Shown: positions 17,846 through 26,721 of the stretch, piece after piece
Position numbering within the stretch: the stretch's first letter is position 1
How the letters are laid out: the number at the start of each line of letters is the position of its first letter
Assembly (NCBI GenBank): GCA_965219855.1
Contig: CBDCOR010000013.1
Span: 77,851-141,850, forward strand
Length of the DNA: 64,000 bases
Direction of reading: 5' to 3'
Source of the DNA: CAUZIZ01 sp965219855
Lineage (GTDB): Bacteria > Acidobacteriota > UBA6911 > RPQK01 > JAJDTT01
The notes under the pieces: model-generated
The model's input: only the letters and a program-made list of their open reading frames with translations
What the model was told of the DNA's origin: nothing
Database searches by the model: none
Translations under genes and position numbers: made by a program

Positions 17846-19070
17846 GACCGATTACGTTTTCAGCGGTATCCAGAAGGAACGGCTCTGACCGCTTGGAATC
17901 TTGTCGTCCCAGGTCATGGGTAACATTGCCGACCACGGTGATTCCTCGGGGCTGGCCCACCGCCTTGATAGCCTCGTGGATGAGGCCGCTAAAGATGTTC
18001 CCGGTGATGGCCACTTCCGATGTACCTTCCAGGAGGATCCCGGTGGCATAGATGAGGGCCGGCCACTGGGCCTCGTAATTCTCCTCTCGCCGCGTGCGCT
18101 CTCCGATGTGGCTGTTGGAAAAGTTGTTCCCGGTGACCGTAATCCGTCCACTCTCGGGGCCTATTCGGAGCGCCTGTCCTGGGATGATGGTGAAGGTGTT
18201 GGCAGAAACCGCACAGCCCCAGGCATCCCTGAGATCCACACCCTTGAGGTTGTGAGCAATAACGTTGGCGCTGACGGTGATTCCGTAGCAGTCCCGGTCC
18301 AGGATGATCGCGGTCCCCCGGCATTCCTCGATCATGTTCCCGGATAGGACGGAACCGTAGGTGTTCTCGATTACCACCCCGTGTCTCAGGTGATCATCCA
18401 AGACGTTGCCCGTCAGATTGAGATTGTAGCCGTCAAGGCAGCGAACCCCATCCTGGTTCTCCTCCAGTTGATTGGCGGAGACCGCGATATCGTGCCCCTT
18501 GACGATATTGATTCCGGCCTTACCGTTGTAGGTAATGATGGAATCAGAGACTCGTGGATCTTCATAGCAGTCGATCAGATTCATCCCGTGTCCGCCGTTG
18601 TGATCGACGGAGAGGCCGTGGATATAGATCTCGTTCATTCCTTCGGCCAATAGTCCATCTCCACTCTTGGGGTTTCCGCTGATCCTGAAATCGGCGAGCT
18701 GGACTCGCCAAAGCCTTGCCTTGGGATCATTGTCCCGGTTGGGATGCCGCAGGATCAGGGCAGGAGCTCCTTCCTGGTTGCGGTTGATCAAATGCGTACT
18801 GCCTCCAGCTCCCAGAATCCGGGTGTTCTCGCGCCCCAGTCTCAACGGCTGGGTCAGTTCGAAGTCACCCGGCGGAAGCTTCACCAGTCCTCCCGCTTCC
18901 GGAACCGCGTCGAGAGCCGCCTGGAGGGTGGGAAAGTCGGCAGCGTCGACGACCCTGGCGGGTGTCGCGGCAGCCGAATGGCTGTGGCCTACCCAACCGC
19001 CCAGCAGCAGGGCAATGGTCAGAACGGCGCAGACCAAAGCTGAGGCAAAAAATCGTTCTCTCGAGGTCAT
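17829..19070 (-). CDS. Right-handed parallel beta-helix (pectate-lyase-like / NosD-type) secreted protein
   Basis: This is a 413-residue protein with an N-terminal membrane/signal segment (FFASALVCAVLTIALLLGG). FPTLQAALDAVPEAGGLVKLPPG is the typical entry to pectate-lyase-3/beta-helix proteins. A long ladder of short repeats follows (VSANQLEENQDGV, LTGNVLDDHLRHGV, LSGNMIEECRGTAI, VSANVIAHNLKGV, VTGNNFSNS, ITGNIFSGL), each one helix turn. It probably binds or cleaves polysaccharide outside the cell, though a catalytic site cannot be assigned. Its 3' end overlaps the convergent sulfatase, suggesting a shared polysaccharide-degradation locus. Confidence 0.8.
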   Translation of the reverse strand: MTSRERFFASALVCAVLTIALLLGGWVGHSHSAAATPARVVDAADFPTLQAALDAVPEAGGLVKLPPGDFELTQPLRLGRENTRILGAGGSTHLINRNQEGAPALILRHPNRDNDPKARLWRVQLADFRISGNPKSGDGLLAEGMNEIYIHGLSVDHNGGHGMNLIDCYEDPRVSDSIITYNGKAGINIVKGHDIAVSANQLEENQDGVRCLDGYNLNLTGNVLDDHLRHGVVIENTYGSVLSGNMIEECRGTAIILDRDCYGITVSANVIAHNLKGVDLRDAWGCAVSANTFTIIPGQALRIGPESGRITVTGNNFSNSHIGERTRREENYEAQWPALIYATGILLEGTSEVAITGNIFSGLIHEAIKAVGQPRGITVVGNVTHDLGRQDSKRSEPFLLDTAENVIGLNAKH

Positions 19071-19169
19071 TTGATATTGTCCTTCCCTTTTTCTGCGAAA
19101 TCGCTTTCGGCAGTGTTTTACTAGATGAAGACAGCGAGGGCAATCGTATGCTGCTGGTCTCTGTCGCTA

Positions 19170-21196
19170 GTGCGCCTGTGAAGGCGTTTGATCAGAAGGG
19201 TGAAAGTCCCTTCCAGGCTAACGTTACCGGCCTGAAGTCGACAGTGGTAACTGCGTTTCCGTGAGGAAGGGTGGAGAGCAACCTGAGACGAACGACCAAT
19301 CCGTAACGCAAGTGAACTCGATTCGGCCAAGCCTGTCGGGGAGGGTCCTGGCAAAGCCCGAACCCTTGACCGCGCGACGGCCATCCCTCCGACCTGAACG
19401 GTCTGCCCGGGGGGATAGACGCGGCAAGTCACGGCGGTGAAGTAACGTGACAAAGCGACCGTGACGAAATGGCAATGCGGTGGTTGGAGATGGAGAGGTC
19501 GGAAGGTCAAACGAGATAAGCAGGGAGATCTGTCGGGTGAGGGACGTGGACGACCCATCGTGAGAGCTCGCAGTGGGGGACGCTGCGTGAGCAATGGCCC
19601 AGGCCCGCGGTGCAGTATCGCCCGCCGAAGGGGAGCGAACCTGGCGATACCGGTGAGGTCGGTTGAAGCGGCTCGACAGAAGTCAGAGCTCCCATAGTAG
19701 CGGGGAAGCCGTGCAGCAAAACGCGGTGGAGCGAAGGGGAGCAGGAAGGTAGATGCGAAATGACTAAATCGCGGAAACGTAACTCCGCCCAAAGGCGGGA
19801 CTACATCCCGGTCACAGTGCCGTTTTCGGCTAGCCCGGCTGGAGAGCCCGCTGGCATCGAACAGTGGGCTCATCGCGCGGTTTGGACGGATCGCATGTTG
19901 GAGACACTTTTGAAAGGAAAGGTGAGAGGAGGGAAATGGCACACGCTGATCGATAAGGTGTTTTGCAGCCGGAACCTTTCCAGCTCGGCCGAGAAGGTCT
20001 TGGGCAGGAAAGGAGCGGCGGGAGTGGACCGGCAAACGTGGGGGGATTTCGCCGAACACGAGCGGGAGGAACTCGAATGGTTGCAGGAAGAACTGCGTGA
20101 GGGGACCTATCGTCCGGCAGCGGTGCTGCGGAGGTGGATTCCCAAAACAGGCAGTTCGGAAAAGCGACCGCTGGGGATTCCGACCGTGCGGGATCGAGTC
20201 GTGCAAACGGCTTTGGTCCACGGGATCGAGCCGATTCTGGAGGCCACGTTCCATGATCGAAGCTACGGCTTTCGTCATGGGCGAGGGTGCCACGGCGCAC
20301 TGCGGTACGTCGAAGAGCTGCTCGAAGCCGGTTATGTGTATGTCGTCGACGCGGATCTGAAGGGTTACTTCGATACGATCCCGAAAGATCGACTGTTGGA
20401 CCTGATCCAACAGAAGATATCGGATCGCCGCGTGCTGGGCCTGGTTCAGCTGTTTCTGAATCAGGGGATACTGGAAGAGCTGCGTAAGTGGATTCCGGAA
20501 GCCGGAGTCCCCCAAGGCGCCGTTCTTTCTCCGGTGTTGTCGAATGCCTACCTCAATCCCCTGGACCATCGGATGGCCGATCTGGGCTTCCAGATGGTGC
20601 GCTACGCGGATGACTTTGTCCTGCTGTGTCGCGCACCCGAGGAGGCTGAAGCGGCCCTGGCCGAAGGGCGGGACTGGGTGGAGGACAACGGGCTGAGACT
20701 GCATCCCGAGAAGACACACATCGTGGACTCGCGAGAGAAGAGCTTTTCGTTCTTGGGCGATTCGTTCCGAGGCCGTTTTCGGTTTCCACGAGCGAAGAGC
20801 CACCGAAAGTTCGTCGAGCGCATTCACGAGCTGACGCCGCGCAAGTCGGGCGACTCGCTGGAGGTCATCCTCCAGCGGCTCAATCGCTCGACGCAAGGCT
20901 GGTTCAACTACTTCCGGCACTGTCATTGGAACATCTTCAAGGACTACGACGGTCTGATCCGTCGTCGTTTGCGACGCCTGCTTCTGAAGCGCAACCGGAA
21001 GAATAGAAAACGCCTCTGTCGAAATCACCGTTGGCCCAACGCCTTCTTTCCGGATCATGGGTTCACGAGCCTGACTGACGCCCATATCCGTTTCGTCCAA
21101 TCCATAGGAACCTACTGACTGGAGAGCTGTATGCGGGAGAATCGCACGTGCAGTTCGGAGGGAGGGGAGCCGGGTGACCGTGCTTCCCTACCCTAT
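19170..21196 (+). mobile_element. Complete group II intron with reverse transcriptase
   Basis: The 5' end GTGCGCC follows the exon TCGCTA. About 590 bases of ribozyme domains I-III precede the reverse transcriptase ORF, which occupies domain IV. Domain V is recognisable at 21124-21157 as the hairpin GAGCTGTATGCGG, GAGAA loop, TCGCACGTGCAGTTC. The 3' end is placed after TTCCCTACCCTAT, typical of AY-ending introns, with about two bases of uncertainty. All parts needed for splicing appear present. It is the parent-type copy of the 192-bp fragment at 8611. A truncated R1 palindrome follows 13 bases downstream. Confidence 0.9.
19760..21118 (+). CDS. ltrA: Group II intron reverse transcriptase/maturase
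   Basis: This 452-residue intron-encoded protein has the reverse-transcriptase blocks RPLGIPTVRDRVVQ, SYGFRHGRGCHGAL, DADLKGYFDTI, GVPQGAVLSPVLSN and the catalytic VRYADDF around residue 280. A maturase (domain X) segment follows (LQRLNRSTQGWFNYFRHC) with a basic end (RRLRRLLLKRNRKNRKR). There is no HNH endonuclease at the C-terminus, so the intron would target DNA without second-strand cleavage, as in many bacterial lineages. The protein promotes splicing and reverse splicing of its own intron. The ATG at 19760 follows AGGAAGG at a slightly long spacing. Confidence 0.95.
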   Translation: MTKSRKRNSAQRRDYIPVTVPFSASPAGEPAGIEQWAHRAVWTDRMLETLLKGKVRGGKWHTLIDKVFCSRNLSSSAEKVLGRKGAAGVDRQTWGDFAEHEREELEWLQEELREGTYRPAAVLRRWIPKTGSSEKRPLGIPTVRDRVVQTALVHGIEPILEATFHDRSYGFRHGRGCHGALRYVEELLEAGYVYVVDADLKGYFDTIPKDRLLDLIQQKISDRRVLGLVQLFLNQGILEELRKWIPEAGVPQGAVLSPVLSNAYLNPLDHRMADLGFQMVRYADDFVLLCRAPEEAEAALAEGRDWVEDNGLRLHPEKTHIVDSREKSFSFLGDSFRGRFRFPRAKSHRKFVERIHELTPRKSGDSLEVILQRLNRSTQGWFNYFRHCHWNIFKDYDGLIRRRLRRLLLKRNRKNRKRLCRNHRWPNAFFPDHGFTSLTDAHIRFVQSIGTY

Positions 21197-21208
21197 CGCC
21201 GGGACCCA

Positions 21209-21262
21209 AAGTTTCATTCTCGAATGGGGCCAGCACCGCTGGGGGGCCCACTGATCTGAAGC
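21209..21262 (+). repeat. Palindromic repeat R1, truncated copy
   Basis: It begins AAGTTTCATTCTCGAATGGG, contains CCAGCACCGCTGGGGGG, and ends CTGATCTGAAG instead of the expected CTGAAACTT. It lies just after the 3' end of the group II intron. Related full copies are at 25814, 25969, 43611 and 43762. Confidence 0.75.
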
Positions 21263-21350
21263 ATCCAGATCCGGGCACGCTGGTCTCTTTGAGGTCGGCC
21301 TCGAAGGCGCCGCTGATCTCCAGTGTGCCGGCTCTTCCTTCAGCAACCCG

Positions 21351-21524
21351 AGGGCAAAAGAGTTTGCGGACAAGGCTCTTCAATTGGACGATTCACTGGC
21401 CGAATCTCATGCCATCATGGGAGTTATCCAGATGGTCTATGGATGGGACTGGGTGGGGGCGGAACGATCCTTCAAGCGTGCCCTTGAGCTGAACCCAAGT
21501 CATTCGAACGCTCACGCTCAATGA
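21351..21524 (+). pseudogene. TPR-repeat protein fragment
   Basis: The frame reads AKEFADKALQLDDSLAESHA, then GWDWVGAERSFKRALELNPSHSNAHA before a TGA. This is a clear pair of tetratricopeptide repeats of the kind found at the C-terminus of CadC-like or serine/threonine-kinase TPR regulators. There is no start codon or upstream domain in frame, and the intron and an R1 palindrome lie immediately before. It is a remnant. Confidence 0.7.
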
Positions 21525-21564
21525 AACATTCTGGTCTGCTTGCAGTCCCGGTGGTCGGGGGGTC

Positions 21565-21780
21565 ATGGAAGGCAGCGGCGAACTCAAGCCGGGGGACAAG
21601 GATGTTCTGGTGATGGACATTACGATTTCGTGCTTCGACCCCGATCAACCAGATCTGATCACGGACACAGTGGAGTTCAGATTGGCCGACAAGAACATGT
21701 TGCTGGCCACCGCTGCGGCAGGGGTGTTCGTGGATCTTCCTCTTTTCCGGCTCAGCGAACGGGTGAACAAGCGCCCCTGA
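21565..21780 (+). CDS. Small hypothetical protein
   Basis: This is a 71-residue open frame starting MEGSGELKPGDKDVLVMDI and ending LFRLSERVNKRP. The amino-acid composition looks protein-like (alternating hydrophobic and charged residues, beta-rich), but no family is recognised and no clear ribosome site precedes it. It sits 40 bases after the TPR remnant, so it may itself be a fragment of a larger lost gene. Confidence 0.35.
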   Translation: MEGSGELKPGDKDVLVMDITISCFDPDQPDLITDTVEFRLADKNMLLATAAAGVFVDLPLFRLSERVNKRP

Positions 21781-21871
21781 GGTCTCCGGAGTCAGAGGAA
21801 TAATCCGTCAAGAACTCCTCCGGCGGATCCTCACCCGTCAAAAAAGACAAAAGCACTTGCTGCCGGGTGAA

Positions 21872-22072
21872 CTAAAGCTTGAGGACGGGACAGTCGTGGT
21901 GATTCAGATGTCCCGCCACGGCAACGGGAGGAACGCTGATCACGACGCCAGGCTCTACGCCAGTGGGTAAGTGGCAAAGCTTCACCTTATCGGGACCATT
22001 GCGCGGAACGACGTAGGTGGCAGGCAGCGCCAACAGAAAAATCACGATAACGAACCAACCTATTCTCCTCAT
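21872..22072 (-). CDS. Small exported protein with a C-H...H-HHDC motif
   Basis: The ATG at 22072 has a strong ribosome site (GGAGGG, eight bases upstream) and gives 66 residues. An N-terminal membrane/signal segment (IGWFVIVIFLLALPATYVV) is followed by a short domain KVKLCHLPTG ... GHLNHHDCPV. The Cys-His pair and the His/His/Asp/Cys cluster look like a small metal- or haem-binding module of the kind fused to many secreted proteins (KVTLCHxPxG ... HLxHGD). The function is unknown. It is 88 bases from the IS4 element, which lies upstream of its start and may have replaced its promoter. Confidence 0.6.
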   Translation of the reverse strand: MRRIGWFVIVIFLLALPATYVVPRNGPDKVKLCHLPTGVEPGVVISVPPVAVAGHLNHHDCPVLKL

Positions 22073-22160
22073 AATCAAACCCTCCACATCCCCTTGAAAG
22101 TTGTTCAAGCCTCGAAACTGTGACCGTGAGCGGACTGAATACTTCGCTTATTCCCGGGGG

Positions 22161-23476
22161 CAGTAGCGTCCCAGCGTTAGTCGAATAACATCAACTGTTT
22201 ATGAATGTCACTATTCTGAGTAATGTAATGCATGTCCTGAAAGGCCTGTAAAATTGGGGTTTTCTCGAAGAGCGAGACACTCAGGACCTGGAGAATTGTG
22301 TAGAGCGGCAACTCGAGATAGAGGCGCTTGCGGATGATGGCGATGAGCAGGTAGGTACTGAGGGCGATCCAGATTTGTGTTTTCACGGCATTGGGACTGG
22401 TGCCGTAAAAGGCCTTGATGCGGAGATGCTGTTTGATCCATTTGAAGAACAGTTCGATCTGCCAGCGGAGCTTGTAGAGCCGGGCAATAGTCAGAGCGGG
22501 AGAAGCAAAGTCGTTGGTGAGGAATACTAGCCGCAGGTCGGTGGTGACGTCGAAGAACTTGATGCGACGCAAAGGTTCGGGGTAGGCCTTGGCCGGATAG
22601 AAGGTGCTCAGCAGGACAGTTTGGTCGCAGATCAGTCCCATCGTTCTGTCCACCGGGTGGGAGTAGCGGCGGCGGAATTTGAAGTTGGCCTTGGCGCGGG
22701 TCACGAATAACGACCGGGCAGAATGGAGTCGGTACAGGCGCCCGAAATCCAGGTATCCGCGATCCATGATGTAGTAGGCACCGGGACAAGGAATCAGGTG
22801 GTCCAAGGCGTGGACATCGTGCAGTTTTCCGTCCGAGATCAGAACGAACTCGGGAATGGCGCCGTGCAGGTTGAGCAAGGTATGCAGTTTGATCGCCCCC
22901 TTGGTACGGCGGAAGCGCGCCCAGGGGAAGACCGAGAGGCACAGGTCGATGGTCGTGGAGTCCAAGGCATAGACGGTCGCGTTCAGGTCGACTCCCAGGT
23001 CCTCGTCGGTGTACAGGCGGCGCGCTTCGGCGATAAGCACTTGGGCAAACTCGGCATAGATGCGCCAGTCGCGCCTCTCGTTGGCATTGGACAGATTGTT
23101 GCGGGAGACCGTGGAGCGAATGCCCATGTGGAAGAGCTTGGATCTCATGGCCCGTAGGCAGGCTTCGATATCGCGCAAGCTCTCGCGATAGGTCAACTGT
23201 GCAAAGGCCATGACCCGGTAATGGTCGGCACAGCGGAACGACTTGACCTTGTAGTCGCCTCCGTAGTGCTGAACAATGCGATGAAAATGATGCCAGGGAA
23301 GATGCCGCATCACCTGAGAAAAAATCGTCGTGCCCGTGTACATGCTCGCCCTCCTTATGAACTGAAGGGCGTGAGCGTACACTCACTTTCAAGTCGGAAA
23401 CACCCATTATCTTCTCTAACATATTACTCATTAATACTTTACAGAGATTAGAAGCCCAAACGTTGGGACACTACTG
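22161..23476 (-). mobile_element. IS4-family element, copy A (1316 bp)
   Basis: The ends are CAGTAGCGTCCCAGCGTT and AACGTTGGGACACTACTG (imperfect inverted repeats). They are flanked by a perfect 9-bp target duplication TCCCGGGGG (22152-22160 and 23477-23485). One transposase gene fills it. Copy B at 45435 has the same length and orientation but no target duplication. Confidence 0.95.
22177..23343 (-). CDS. IS4-family transposase (copy A)
   Basis: Start chosen at the ATG at 23343, which follows AGGAGGGCGAGC. The longer GTG-started frame (to 23382) has no such site. The 388-residue protein has an N-terminal DUF4372-like region (TIFSQVMRHLPW) and a DDE domain: TVYALDSTTIDL (first Asp), YYIMDRGYLDF (second Asp) and the Y-(2)-R-(3)-E-(6)-K signature YKLRWQIELFFKWIKQH. 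Family length and motifs are normal. The protein differs from copy B by a single visible residue (Met versus Thr in DRTxGL). Confidence 0.95.
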   Translation of the reverse strand: MYTGTTIFSQVMRHLPWHHFHRIVQHYGGDYKVKSFRCADHYRVMAFAQLTYRESLRDIEACLRAMRSKLFHMGIRSTVSRNNLSNANERRDWRIYAEFAQVLIAEARRLYTDEDLGVDLNATVYALDSTTIDLCLSVFPWARFRRTKGAIKLHTLLNLHGAIPEFVLISDGKLHDVHALDHLIPCPGAYYIMDRGYLDFGRLYRLHSARSLFVTRAKANFKFRRRYSHPVDRTMGLICDQTVLLSTFYPAKAYPEPLRRIKFFDVTTDLRLVFLTNDFASPALTIARLYKLRWQIELFFKWIKQHLRIKAFYGTSPNAVKTQIWIALSTYLLIAIIRKRLYLELPLYTILQVLSVSLFEKTPILQAFQDMHYITQNSDIHKQLMLFD

Positions 23477-23569
23477 TCCCGGGGGACTACCTAATTGGTT
23501 CACATGGTCCTAGGAAGTCTCCATGGCGCAAGCGCGCCGCCACGGCGTTAAAATCGCCCGGGCCGAGGT

Positions 23570-23761
23570 TTGTGGCAGACGAATGCACTTGCCGGAACCT
23601 CCCTTTGGATGATTGTGTCCTGTACTGGACTACGCCGGAGCTTAGTCTTAACTAACACCAACGGCGAGTTTCTCCTGGGTGAACCCTTCGTCAAAAAGCT
23701 GACTTGGGCCAGTGGCATCGACGACAACGGTGTGCCGCCGTCTGAAACAGTGAATAAATGA
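23570..23761 (+). pseudogene. PQQ-dependent dehydrogenase fragment
   Basis: The C-terminal part of this frame, LTNTNGEFLLGEPFVKKLTWASG-type sequence ending in IDDNG, matches a conserved propeller segment of quinoprotein alcohol dehydrogenases (the TGEFLLxxPFVKxTWAxGID block). Only this piece remains, with no signal peptide, PQQ-site disulfide or haem domain nearby. The adjacent IS4 element probably contributed to its loss. The rest of 23486-24027 shows no other recognisable gene. Confidence 0.6.
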
Positions 23762-24031
23762 AGCTCATAGCAAGCAGAATACGGACCATCAGGCACTTAC
23801 TCAAGGATCGCGTAAACCGTTGGCGTAGAAACTGGATGATGTTTCTCGGGGGACGGGGATTGGAGGAACTATCCTCCGAGACGAACAGACCCCGAAAATC
23901 CTGGGCGCTCCCCAGATTCACTTCAGCCCCTTTTTCGATCAAATTCACCAGGTCTTGAAGAAATGGTTCTTGAGGGGTACACTCTTTCCGCATATCAGTC
24001 AGCGTCGCTGTCGCTTTAAGCCGTTTTAACT

Positions 24032-25712
24032 AGTGCCCGTCCGAAAACCGGGGTTTTCAGAGCTGTAATCTGTTGAATCGTAAACACTTATTATACTTGA
24101 GACTGCTGACAGACCGGCTCGACCCAGCTCGATCCAGAGCAAGGACCCTCGAGCGAGGGCACGCGGGCCAAAAAGCAGCGGTTCGGCGCAGACCTCTCCC
24201 CGAGTCGGAGCCACAAGGCAGTACGGTCAGCCACAAAAGGCTACAACAGGAGTCGGGCCAGGACGACCAGGTTATAGGTCAGGACGCTGGCATGGACGTA
24301 GCTTTGAAAGTGAGGCCAGCCTTTCCAGCTACAGCGGTGGAGACCGAAGGTGTGCTTGAGGGTCCCAATGCACCCCTCAATCCCGGCGCGGAAGCGTTTG
24401 AGTTGTTTGTAGACCCAACTGGAACGCACCATGCTCTCAACCGTCAACCCACACTTTTTGGAAAAGGCCACATCCTGTACCCCCTGCTCTTTGGCCCAGC
24501 GCAGGTTGGCAGCCGAGGCAAAACCACCATCCCAGGCGCTCTGGCGGGGGACCTTCCCGTACAGCTGTCGATGCCGCTCTAAGAAGGGTTGCACATAGTT
24601 GCTGTCGGCCGGATTCCCCCGTTCCACCACACAATCCAGGATCAGCGACGAGGCGCCCGTGCTGACAAACACCTTGTGGCCGAAGACCGTTTCCCGAGGG
24701 CTCTTCTTGATAATATCGGTGTGCTCTTCGAAGAGGGAACAGATCTTCTCCTGGGCCGCGACGGCCTCGCCCGAAAGGACCCGTCGTTGAGTCTGCTCGA
24801 TGACTTTGTGCAACAGCCCCAGATAGTGGGCCAGTTGCGCCGCCACGGCCAGACTGAGGGGATCGCTCCACTGCGCGGAAGCTGCCAGCGCCTGCTCGGC
24901 ATAGTGAGCCGTCTTGGACGCCACTTTGATCAGATCGCGGTAACTGTCCAGGCGCTTCTTGCCGCGGCGGTTGCGGATGTTCAGGACGCGCCGCTTGGCC
25001 CGCCGCGTATGATCGACGAAGCCGATCCCTTCCCGCTCCCGCAGCCGCCCCAGCCACTGGGTCACGACTCGAATGCCGTCGTACAACAGCTCACTGTCGA
25101 GCGGATAGTGGATGTTCGTCTCGACCGCCGTGGCATCGACCCGAATCCGTTGGCCTTTTTCCAGACCCCGAGCCTGCGCCCAGAGCACCAAGTGGTCGTT
25201 GATCGCCTTCCAAGTCCCCGGCTCAATCTTCCCCAGGTTCTCCGCCAGGGTGGCTTTGCTGATCGACGCCCCATAGGGCAAGCGACAGAACCTCTGACAG
25301 CTTTGCGAATCCACCAGATGAAACTCCAGCTTGCGATAGCTGAACTGATGCAGCTGTTTGATGACGGCGCAACGCAGCACCTGCTCGGCCGTCAAACCGG
25401 GGGCGCCAACACCGGAATCGACCCTGTCAGAGAGATCTTGTACTATCAGCTCCAGCGTCTGGGGATTGTCGTCCAGGATGCGCGAGATCACCTTCAATTC
25501 ATGGGCCAGCTGGTGATCGGGCCATTGCGGGGAAAGGGGGCGTTGTTTTTCACGCTTTTTACGCATCTTCGAACTCCTGAAATCGTCGTAAGTCGTTTTA
25601 GTCTAATTGTTTGCACCAAATAGTCTAGCAAACGGCCCTGACAGTTTCGGAGCTTGAAAAAGCCCTCTTTCCCCTTCCTTATCAATTACTTACACATTTC
25701 CGGACGGGCACT
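24032..25712 (-). mobile_element. ISNCY-type element, copy A (1681 bp)
   Basis: The terminal repeats are AGTGCCCGTCCGAAAAC and (other end, complement) AGTGCCCGTCCGGAAAT. They are flanked by a 4-bp duplication AACT (24028-24031, 25713-25716). The left end holds a palindrome AAAACCCCGGTTTT-like hairpin. An inverted second copy of the same length lies at 41616-43296. Both right-hand flanks continue as CTAAG, hinting at target preference. Confidence 0.9.
24241..25566 (-). CDS. ISNCY-type DDE transposase (copy A)
   Basis: This 441-residue transposase has an N-terminal DUF772-like domain (LTAEQVLRCAVIKQLHQFSY, FCRLPYGASISKATL). The catalytic residues are in IRVDATAVETNI (Asp), SAWDGGFAS (Asp) and EGCIGTLKHTFGL (Glu). 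An AGGAG site precedes the ATG at 25566. It differs from copy B at a few residues (Arg/Trp in KGQxIRVD, Ile/Thr, Trp/Ser), so the copies separated recently. The exact IS family name (ISNCY versus an IS5-related group) is inferred from memory of the family and not from a search. Confidence 0.9.
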   Translation of the reverse strand: MRKKREKQRPLSPQWPDHQLAHELKVISRILDDNPQTLELIVQDLSDRVDSGVGAPGLTAEQVLRCAVIKQLHQFSYRKLEFHLVDSQSCQRFCRLPYGASISKATLAENLGKIEPGTWKAINDHLVLWAQARGLEKGQRIRVDATAVETNIHYPLDSELLYDGIRVVTQWLGRLREREGIGFVDHTRRAKRRVLNIRNRRGKKRLDSYRDLIKVASKTAHYAEQALAASAQWSDPLSLAVAAQLAHYLGLLHKVIEQTQRRVLSGEAVAAQEKICSLFEEHTDIIKKSPRETVFGHKVFVSTGASSLILDCVVERGNPADSNYVQPFLERHRQLYGKVPRQSAWDGGFASAANLRWAKEQGVQDVAFSKKCGLTVESMVRSSWVYKQLKRFRAGIEGCIGTLKHTFGLHRCSWKGWPHFQSYVHASVLTYNLVVLARLLL

Positions 25713-25813
25713 AACTAAGCACTTAGACCACTCGGAGCTGGTTCTTCTTCATTTCCTTTGAAAGATGAGGGCTAGCCCATGAACCGAAAGGTCGAGCTGG
25801 CCAAGCGAGGAAA

Positions 25814-26023
25814 AAGTTTCTTTCTCGAATGGGGCCAGCACCGCTGGGGGCCCCACTAACCTGAAACTTCATTGGCGAATGTAGCTTTGGCCTCCAGGCC
25901 GAAGTCTTATTTTTCCGAGCCTCTGGCTCGGACGGCGGCCTGGAGCCCACCGCTACGTCCCTCGACTGAAGTTTCTTTCAGGTACGATCCGGCGCAGCCG
26001 GTGGCGGGGCTAACCTGAAACTT
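25814..26023 (+). repeat. Composite palindrome R1-R2-R1 (copy 1)
   Basis: Three palindromes follow one another: R1 at 25814-25869 (AAGTTTCTTTCTCGAATGGG to GAAACTT), R2 at 25881-25956 (GTAGC to GCTAC), and a diverged R1 at 25969-26023 (AAGTTTC to GAAACTT). Linkers are about 11-12 bases. The same three-part arrangement is found inverted at 43611-43815. No ORF is present. This is a candidate nonautonomous mobile element or structured noncoding unit. Confidence 0.8.
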
Positions 26024-26149
26024 GATTCGCAGGCTGGGAGAAAAAACAACGTAACTCATTGATTTGAAATGGATCGGGCATATCTCGGGCGAGGGTCGCC
26101 AAAGCGGGCTCCTGGATAGGGTGATCCGCAGTACGACCTGCAGCTCAGG

Positions 26150-26458
26150 CGAGGCGAAAAAACAGAAGAGTCCTACTCCCGCCAGAAACCAGGGCAGCCT
26201 CTGGGTCTGGCCGTAGTTCTGAACAGCAGCCAGCGAGGCAGTGGCCGCGGCCAGGAGGAAGGCCCAGAAAGTCGCCCACTCCAGATACTGATCTTCCTGA
26301 ACGCTCAGATAGAAGAAGTCCGGACGAAACCATCGTAGCGCGGCCGCAAAGATCAGAACCAGAAAGACGCAGGCATTTGCGAAGATCGCCCGCTCAGTGC
26401 CGATTCGCGGGGAGGTGCCGCTGGGAGCCGCTGGTGACGCTCCTTCTCCCTGGCCCAT
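26150..26458 (-). pseudogene. Membrane protein, N-terminal fragment
   Basis: From the ATG at 26458 the frame encodes a cytosolic leader and three hydrophobic segments (AIFANACVFLVLIFAAAL, WATFWAFLLAAATASLAA, LPWFLAGVGLFCFFA). It resembles bacterial multi-pass proteins of unknown function in which the third helix is followed by a GEEISWGQR motif. That motif is absent; homology breaks after LFCFFA, and the frame then runs into the R1/R2 repeats. It is probably a truncated remnant. Confidence 0.55.
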
Positions 26459-26721
26459 GACCACCCAATTCTAGCATCTGTCAGTGGTGTCCCGAAACTT
26501 GATGCCCCGACCCGAGCCGAATGTCCGGTCGGTACCAGGCCCCTCGTGCCGTCGTTGACACCTGGGTCGGGAGCCAATTACCATCTTCCTGGAATCGATG
26601 CGCCCGGCGCCCAGGCCCAACTGTCTTCCGACTCTGAGAGAGCAGAGTTTGTCTTGATTCAGATCGAAGCCGAGGTCAAGTTGGTCAGTCATGGTACGGC
26701 GATCCGAGAAAGGCCTGACGG

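Noticed and set aside
19121..21100. A 659-codon minus-strand open frame across the group II intron
   Set aside because: It is antisense to the reverse transcriptase and ribozyme, has low-complexity composition, and matches the intron's known coding strand as a shadow.
22211..23431. A 406-codon alternative frame in the IS4 elements (twin at 45485-46705)
   Set aside because: The product is Pro/Arg/His-rich with no motif, while the neighbouring frame encodes the full DDE transposase.
23691..23993. Possible ankyrin-repeat fragment on the minus strand (DLVNLIEKGAEVN)
   Set aside because: Only about 13 residues look like an ankyrin helix, it overlaps the PQQ-dehydrogenase fragment, and nothing else supports it.
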